Source: Bacteroidota bacterium
GTDB taxonomy: Bacteria; Bacteroidota; Bacteroidia; Flavobacteriales; Weeksellaceae
DNA: 17,065 nucleotides
Reading direction: 5' to 3'
Assembly (NCBI GenBank): GCA_023388015.1
Contig: JAEWHB010000158.1
Coordinates: forward strand, 1 to 17,065
Below the pieces are notes generated by a model. It was not told the DNA's origin. It saw only the letters and a list, made by a program, of their open reading frames with translations, and did not search any database. The first letter of the stretch is position 1. Each line of letters starts with the position of its first letter. Below, one piece after another: positions 13,187-17,065 of the stretch. A program made the position numbers and the translations under genes.

Positions 13187-13438
13187 TTAGGCAAGTGCAT
13201 GAAACTTACTTTCTACAACATTGTAAAGATCTTCAAATGTGTGAATATGTTCAAAATCTTTTCCTTCGAGTTTCACCCCAAAGTTAGATTCGATAATCAC
13301 AACCAGATCTACATAGTCAAGACTGTCGAGTTCAAGAGTTTGTTTCATGTTGGCTTGGGGAGTGATAATGCTTGCTTCTACTTCGAATTCATCCACCAAA
13401 AAATCATTAATTGTCTGAATAATTTCTTCTCTATTCAT
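13187..13438 (-). CDS. Acyl carrier protein
   Basis: An 83-residue ACP with phosphopantetheine serine S39 in LELDSLDYVDLV and the helix III region FEHIHTFEDLYNVV. It lies between the FabB-type ketosynthase (16-bp gap upstream) and the LpxL-like acyltransferase (11-bp gap downstream). It probably carries the chain extended by that ketosynthase and hands it to the acyltransferase. The DSLD wording differs from the DSID of the other ACP, as do the acidic helix surfaces, so the two are not recent copies. Confidence 0.95.
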   Translation of the reverse strand: MNREEIIQTINDFLVDEFEVEASIITPQANMKQTLELDSLDYVDLVVIIESNFGVKLEGKDFEHIHTFEDLYNVVESKFHALA

Positions 13439-13454
13439 AGTTTTAGTAATATGC

Positions 13455-14675
13455 TTATTGTTTCAGTTTCTTAATGATTAGAGCAGAATTTGTTCCGCCG
13501 AAACCAAAAGAATTCGACAAAAATACATCAAAATTTTGGTTTAACGTATTTTTAACTAAATTCAAATTTTTTGCTGCTTCATCCACTTCTTCCAAATTAA
13601 TATTGGGTGCAATAAATCCGTTCTGCATCATCAGCATAGAATAAACCACTTCGCTCGTCCCAGCCATCCAACATTCGTGTCCGGTCATGGATTTGGTGGA
13701 GCTAACGTAAGGATTGCTCCCAAAAACACTGTCTATAGCTCTTGCTTCGTTGGCATCGCCGATGGGCGTTGAGGTCGCATGCGCATTGATATAATGGATT
13801 TCTTCGGGGCTCATTCTTGATTGTAACAAAGCCATTTCCATAGCACGTTTCGGGCCGTCAATGTTTGGGGTGGAAATATGTTCTCCGTTGGAAGAAAATC
13901 CATAACCCACCACTTCGCCCAAAATAGTTGCGCCTCTTTTTACTGCTGATTCATATTCTTCCAAAATGATGGTTGCCGCACCGCCTCCCGGAACCAATCC
14001 GTCACGTTGTGTGTCAAACGGACGTGAGGCTTTGGTGGGTTCATCTTCTCGGGTAGAAAAAACGCCCAATCCGTCAAAACTACTCATCGAATATTTATTG
14101 GTTTCCTGCGCGCCTCCGCAAATTACGATATCCTGCAACCCTTGTTTGATCATCATAAACCCCAAACCTATAGAATGGGAGCCACTAGCGCAGGCAGCGC
14201 TGATAGTCATATTGATGCCTTTGATTTTATAAATAGTGGAAAGATTCATAGTGACGGTGGAATTCATAGATTTGAAAATCGCACCGGAACCTAGAAGAGT
14301 GGTATCTTTTTTCTCCCGGACGATTTCAATGGATTCCCAAACTGATTTTGAAACTGAATCGTTTCCATACAAAAGTCCGACGATATTATTATCTAGAAAT
14401 TCGGGAGAAATGCCTGCATTTCTCAGGGCTTCTTCAGTGGCAACGAAAGCAAATTCGCTTTCTTCGGCCATCGATATTCTTTGTCTTCGGGAAAGCGCAG
14501 CTTTCAAATCCACCGGTTCTACAAATCCGTTCAGTGCTGAGCGAAAGCCAAAATCTTTCCGCTCCTGTGAGAAGATAATCCCAGATTTTCCTTCCGTCAA
14601 TGACGCTTTTACTTCTCCAAGATTTTTCCCTAAAGAGGAATAAATTCCCATCCCTGTAATCACAACTCTTTTCAT
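13455..14675 (-). CDS. FabB-type (KAS I) beta-ketoacyl-ACP synthase
   Basis: A 406-residue condensing enzyme with strong by-eye resemblance to E. coli FabB: MKRVVITGMGIYSSLGKN, then SGIIFSQERKDFG, and MLMMQNGFIAPNINLEE near the end. The catalytic set is complete: C162 in SAACASGSHS, H299 in NAHATSTPIGD, K328 and H333 in TKSMTGHECW. The C-terminal loop FGFGGTNSALIIKKLK is present. Start: ATG 14675 matches the FabB N-terminus. An in-frame GTG at 14684 would add MSG, and an ATG at 14688 overlapping the ketoreductase stop is out of frame. Following a ketoreductase and preceding an ACP, it is the likely main elongating enzyme for the aryl polyene chain. HA in place of HG after the first histidine is a minor departure. 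Confidence 0.95.
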   Translation of the reverse strand: MKRVVITGMGIYSSLGKNLGEVKASLTEGKSGIIFSQERKDFGFRSALNGFVEPVDLKAALSRRQRISMAEESEFAFVATEEALRNAGISPEFLDNNIVGLLYGNDSVSKSVWESIEIVREKKDTTLLGSGAIFKSMNSTVTMNLSTIYKIKGINMTISAACASGSHSIGLGFMMIKQGLQDIVICGGAQETNKYSMSSFDGLGVFSTREDEPTKASRPFDTQRDGLVPGGGAATIILEEYESAVKRGATILGEVVGYGFSSNGEHISTPNIDGPKRAMEMALLQSRMSPEEIHYINAHATSTPIGDANEARAIDSVFGSNPYVSSTKSMTGHECWMAGTSEVVYSMLMMQNGFIAPNINLEEVDEAAKNLNLVKNTLNQNFDVFLSNSFGFGGTNSALIIKKLKQ

Positions 14676-14687
14676 TCCGCTCACTCA

Positions 14688-15428
14688 TTAGGCGTAAATT
14701 CCGCCATTGATGTTTATGGTTTCGCCGGTGATGTAGGAAGCTTTGGGCGAAGCCAGAAAACAAATCAGATCGGCAACTTCTTCCGCTTTGCCAAAACGAT
14801 TTAAAGGTACTAAATTTTTTAATTCGGATTGATCTAAATCACTGGTCATATCGGTTTCGATAAATCCGGGTGCGACGGCGTTTACGGTAATTTTGCGTTT
14901 GGCAATTTCCTGTGCGAGTGCTTTGGTTGCGCCGATCAATCCTGCTTTGGCAGCGGAATAGTTGACTTGTCCGGGCGTTCCTTTCATCCCTGAAACCGAA
15001 GCTACATTGATGATTCTTCCGTAGCGGTTTTTCAATAAATCCTGAATTAAATTTCGGGTGACATTGTAAAACCCGTTCAAAGTTGTATTCAGAACTTTCT
15101 GCCAGTCTTCTTCTTCCATCCACATCATCAGACCGTCGCGTGTGATACCGGCATTGTTGACGATGACTTCAATTATGGCATTGGGATTTGCATCTTTCCA
15201 TTCGTTAAGTCGGGTATTGACTTCTTCTGCGTTATTCACGTCAAACTGAAGCAGTTCTGCCTTTCCGCCTTTATCGGTAATTGCTTTGAGTGTTTCTTCC
15301 GCAACTTTTTGGTTGGACTGATAATTAATCAGAATGGCATAACCTAATTCTTCTGAAATTTTCAGGGCCGTTTCACGTCCGATTCCGCGAGAAGCACCGG
15401 TAATCAATGCGTATTTTATTTTTTCCAT
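14688..15428 (-). CDS. fabG: 3-oxoacyl-ACP reductase, FabG-type SDR
   Basis: A 246-residue short-chain dehydrogenase. The NADPH-binding TGASRGIG is at residues 10-17, with NNAG at 91-94. The catalytic residues are N118, S144 in VASVSG, and Y157 with K161 in NYSAAKAG. The C-terminus YITGETININGGIYA is typical of FabG. It reduces the 3-keto group after each condensation and feeds the cluster's dehydratases. As part of the run of lyase, ketoreductase, ketosynthase and ACP, it is a pathway-dedicated copy rather than the housekeeping fabG (inference from context). Start ATG 15428 is 20 bp after the lyase stop, and its stop lies just before the ketosynthase start. Confidence 0.94.
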   Translation of the reverse strand: MEKIKYALITGASRGIGRETALKISEELGYAILINYQSNQKVAEETLKAITDKGGKAELLQFDVNNAEEVNTRLNEWKDANPNAIIEVIVNNAGITRDGLMMWMEEEDWQKVLNTTLNGFYNVTRNLIQDLLKNRYGRIINVASVSGMKGTPGQVNYSAAKAGLIGATKALAQEIAKRKITVNAVAPGFIETDMTSDLDQSELKNLVPLNRFGKAEEVADLICFLASPKASYITGETININGGIYA

Positions 15429-15448
15429 AATTAATAGATTAGGAAATT

Positions 15449-16969
15449 TTAATTAGAACTGATGAATTTTTTTATCGAAGCCAACAACGGTGAAAGTACA
15501 ATATCTTCTTTGAAAGCCGGAGCAATTTCTCTGATTTCCCGGTAAATTTTTTGTCCGTTTGGCGATAATTTTTCAAAACAATCCAAATAGTCAATCGCCT
15601 GAACGAGCGTCAATAATTGAATTGAAATTACTTCAAATGAATTTTCGATGACTTTTTTGGTCAACCAGGCTGCATTTGTTCCCATACTCACAATGTCCTG
15701 ATTGTCTTTGTTGTTGGGGATGCTGTGAATGTACATAGAATTTGAAAGCGTCTGATTTTCCGCCGTTGTAGAAGTTGCTGTAAACTGCGCACCTTGAATT
15801 CCAAAATTCAATCCCAATTTTCCCAAATTGACAAATGCCGGAAGCATTTCATTCAGCGAAGGATTCAGTAAATAATTCAACTGACGTTCCTGAAGCATAC
15901 TCAGCTTGGTAATGGCAATTCTGAGTTTGTCCATTTCAAATGAAACATAATCGCCGTGGAAATTTCCACCATGGTACACATTTTCTGATTCCACATCTAC
16001 AATTGGATTGTCATTGGCCGAATTAACTTCTTCAACCAGAATTTTTTTAGCATTTTCAATACATTCGTAAATAGGCCCGAGGATTTGCGGTACACAACGG
16101 ATGGAATAATATTCCTGTAATTTGTCCTTGAAAATTTCTTCCTGAACTTTTCCGTTGTACAGATGATCTTCTCTTTTTCGGATTAATTTACTTCCCGAAA
16201 TGAACTCTCGCATTTTGGCCGCTACATGTTGCTGACCGGAATGTTTCTTAACCGAATTCAACTTTTCTGATAAATGATCATCATAAGCGCCCATGATTTC
16301 GTTGATAAGTGCTGAACAGCTAATCGCATAATCAAATAATTTTTCAGCATAAATCAGATTCACAATCCCTATTCCCGACATTACCGACGTTCCATTCATC
16401 AAAGCAAGTCCTTCGCGCAGATGAATTTTCATCGGTTCCAAACCTTCCTTTTCAAAAACTTCTTTTGTTGATTTTATTTCGCCATTGTAAAGCACTTCGC
16501 CTTCGCCAATGAGCGTGAGTGCAAGATGGGCAAGTTGCACCAAATCGCCGCTGGCGCCAACTCCGCCGTGCTGATATATTACAGGGATTATGTTGCGGTT
16601 AATCAGTTCTCTCATCAGTTCGATGGCCGAAATATGAATGCCCGAATGTCCCAAACTCAGCGTGTTCATGCGCGCAAGCATGGAGGATTTCACATAAATT
16701 TCCGGGAAAATATCTCCCATTCCGCTGGAATGACTTCGGATGAGGTTGTATTGTAGTTGAATTCGGTCTTCGTCATTAATCCGATATTGTGCCATAGGTC
16801 CAAATCCGGTATTGACACCATAAATAATTTTATCTTCTGCGAAACCAGTCAGGAAATCAAAACTTTTTCTGACCTGATTTTGGATGGATTCCGACAAATC
16901 AACTTGCTGATTTTCAAAAACTATACGTTTGAAATCTTCCAGTGAAACCGAACCTTTAATTTGAATCAT
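15449..16969 (-). CDS. Aromatic amino acid ammonia-lyase (tyrosine ammonia-lyase-like, HAL/PAL/TAL family)
   Basis: A 506-residue MIO-dependent lyase that eliminates ammonia from an aromatic amino acid. Self-cyclising A139-S140-G141 is in HGGVGASGDLVQLAHLAL. Catalytic Y50 lies in IIYGVNTGFGPMAQYRI, and NNKDNQDIVSMGTN is also conserved. The whole protein closely resembles, from memory, the tyrosine ammonia-lyase of Flavobacterium johnsoniae, including QYNLIRSHSSG and REDHLYNG. In this cluster it should supply p-coumarate as the aryl starter of the polyene. The selectivity pair S79-H80 is the wording found in histidine lyases rather than the His-Leu of Rhodobacter TAL, so substrate is inferred from context and from the F. 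johnsoniae enzyme. It is the first gene of the visible operon, preceded by a candidate promoter. Confidence 0.92.
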   Translation of the reverse strand: MIQIKGSVSLEDFKRIVFENQQVDLSESIQNQVRKSFDFLTGFAEDKIIYGVNTGFGPMAQYRINDEDRIQLQYNLIRSHSSGMGDIFPEIYVKSSMLARMNTLSLGHSGIHISAIELMRELINRNIIPVIYQHGGVGASGDLVQLAHLALTLIGEGEVLYNGEIKSTKEVFEKEGLEPMKIHLREGLALMNGTSVMSGIGIVNLIYAEKLFDYAISCSALINEIMGAYDDHLSEKLNSVKKHSGQQHVAAKMREFISGSKLIRKREDHLYNGKVQEEIFKDKLQEYYSIRCVPQILGPIYECIENAKKILVEEVNSANDNPIVDVESENVYHGGNFHGDYVSFEMDKLRIAITKLSMLQERQLNYLLNPSLNEMLPAFVNLGKLGLNFGIQGAQFTATSTTAENQTLSNSMYIHSIPNNKDNQDIVSMGTNAAWLTKKVIENSFEVISIQLLTLVQAIDYLDCFEKLSPNGQKIYREIREIAPAFKEDIVLSPLLASIKKFISSN

Positions 16970-17003
16970 AGTAATGAGCTCTATATTTTTTACAGAGAAG
17001 TCG

Positions 17004-17011
17004 CAAATTTA
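17004..17011 (-). promoter_or_regulatory. Candidate operon promoter (-7 box) upstream of the ammonia-lyase
   Basis: The minus strand reads TAAATTTG, then CG, an exact TAnnTTTG motif, 34 bp before ATG 16969. A -33 TTTG is not seen at 19-bp spacing, so support is partial. The remaining sequence up to the window edge (17012-17065) holds no recognisable gene. This is the best visible candidate for the start of the right-hand transcript, although further cluster genes may lie beyond the edge. Confidence 0.38.
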
Positions 17012-17065
17012 ATAATATCTGTATAAATTTGGTGGGAATTAGGACTTAAATAAAAAATGAAAACT

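Noticed and set aside
14676..14688. GTG 14684 or ATG 14688 as start of the FabB-type gene
   Set aside because: ATG 14688 is out of frame, and GTG only adds MSG ahead of the FabB-like MKRVVITGMG beginning at 14675.

Overview
The window looks like a chromosomal piece of a Bacteroidetes bacterium, most likely a flavobacterium of the Chryseobacterium/Flavobacterium type. Base composition is low to moderate GC. Start codons often overlap or directly follow stop codons, strong Shine-Dalgarno sites are scarce, and several intergenic gaps carry the Bacteroidetes -7 motif TAnnTTTG. The gene set is that of a flexirubin (aryl polyene plus dialkylresorcinol ester pigment) biosynthetic cluster. Every convincing gene lies on the minus strand, so the operon reads from right to left.

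Right part (about 16970 down to 12306): a candidate promoter precedes a tyrosine/histidine ammonia-lyase (p-coumarate starter supply). A FabG-type ketoreductase, a FabB-type ketosynthase, an acyl carrier protein and an LpxL-like membrane acyltransferase follow. Middle part (12208 down to 7499): two paralogous KAS III-like enzymes, two hot-dog dehydratase-like proteins, the flavodoxin-like DarA, and a small HTH-like protein. DarA lies directly upstream of the second KAS III gene, making the dialkylresorcinol head pair. Left-middle part (7417 down to 3676): a BtrH-like acyltransferase, an ABC-2 exporter (ATPase plus permease) and a 4HBT-family thioesterase. Left part (3589 down to 1): a ketosynthase, a chain-length-factor-like truncated ketosynthase without an active-site cysteine, a second ACP and a further ketosynthase cut by the window edge.

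Together the genes can make an aryl-primed polyene chain (lyase, KS/CLF-like, KR, DH, ACPs). They can also make a dialkylresorcinol (KAS III plus DarA), join the two (BtrH-like and/or LpxL-like acyltransferase) and export or anchor the product (ABC transporter). A two-gene toxin-antitoxin-like module (small protein plus PIN-domain protein) sits inside the left part of the operon. It is markedly AT-richer, has its own -7 motif, and its junctions are nearly scarless.

The main pathway is a known type of system. The less explained items are the PIN module inside a pigment operon, the BtrH-like enzyme as candidate ester-forming step, the cysteine-less half ketosynthase, the small HTH-like protein, and a set of short-period intergenic repeats. 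One of those is a 63-bp array of nine heptads each beginning with CG. No gene-free stretch exceeds about 225 bases. No tRNA, rRNA, IS element or CRISPR array was seen.
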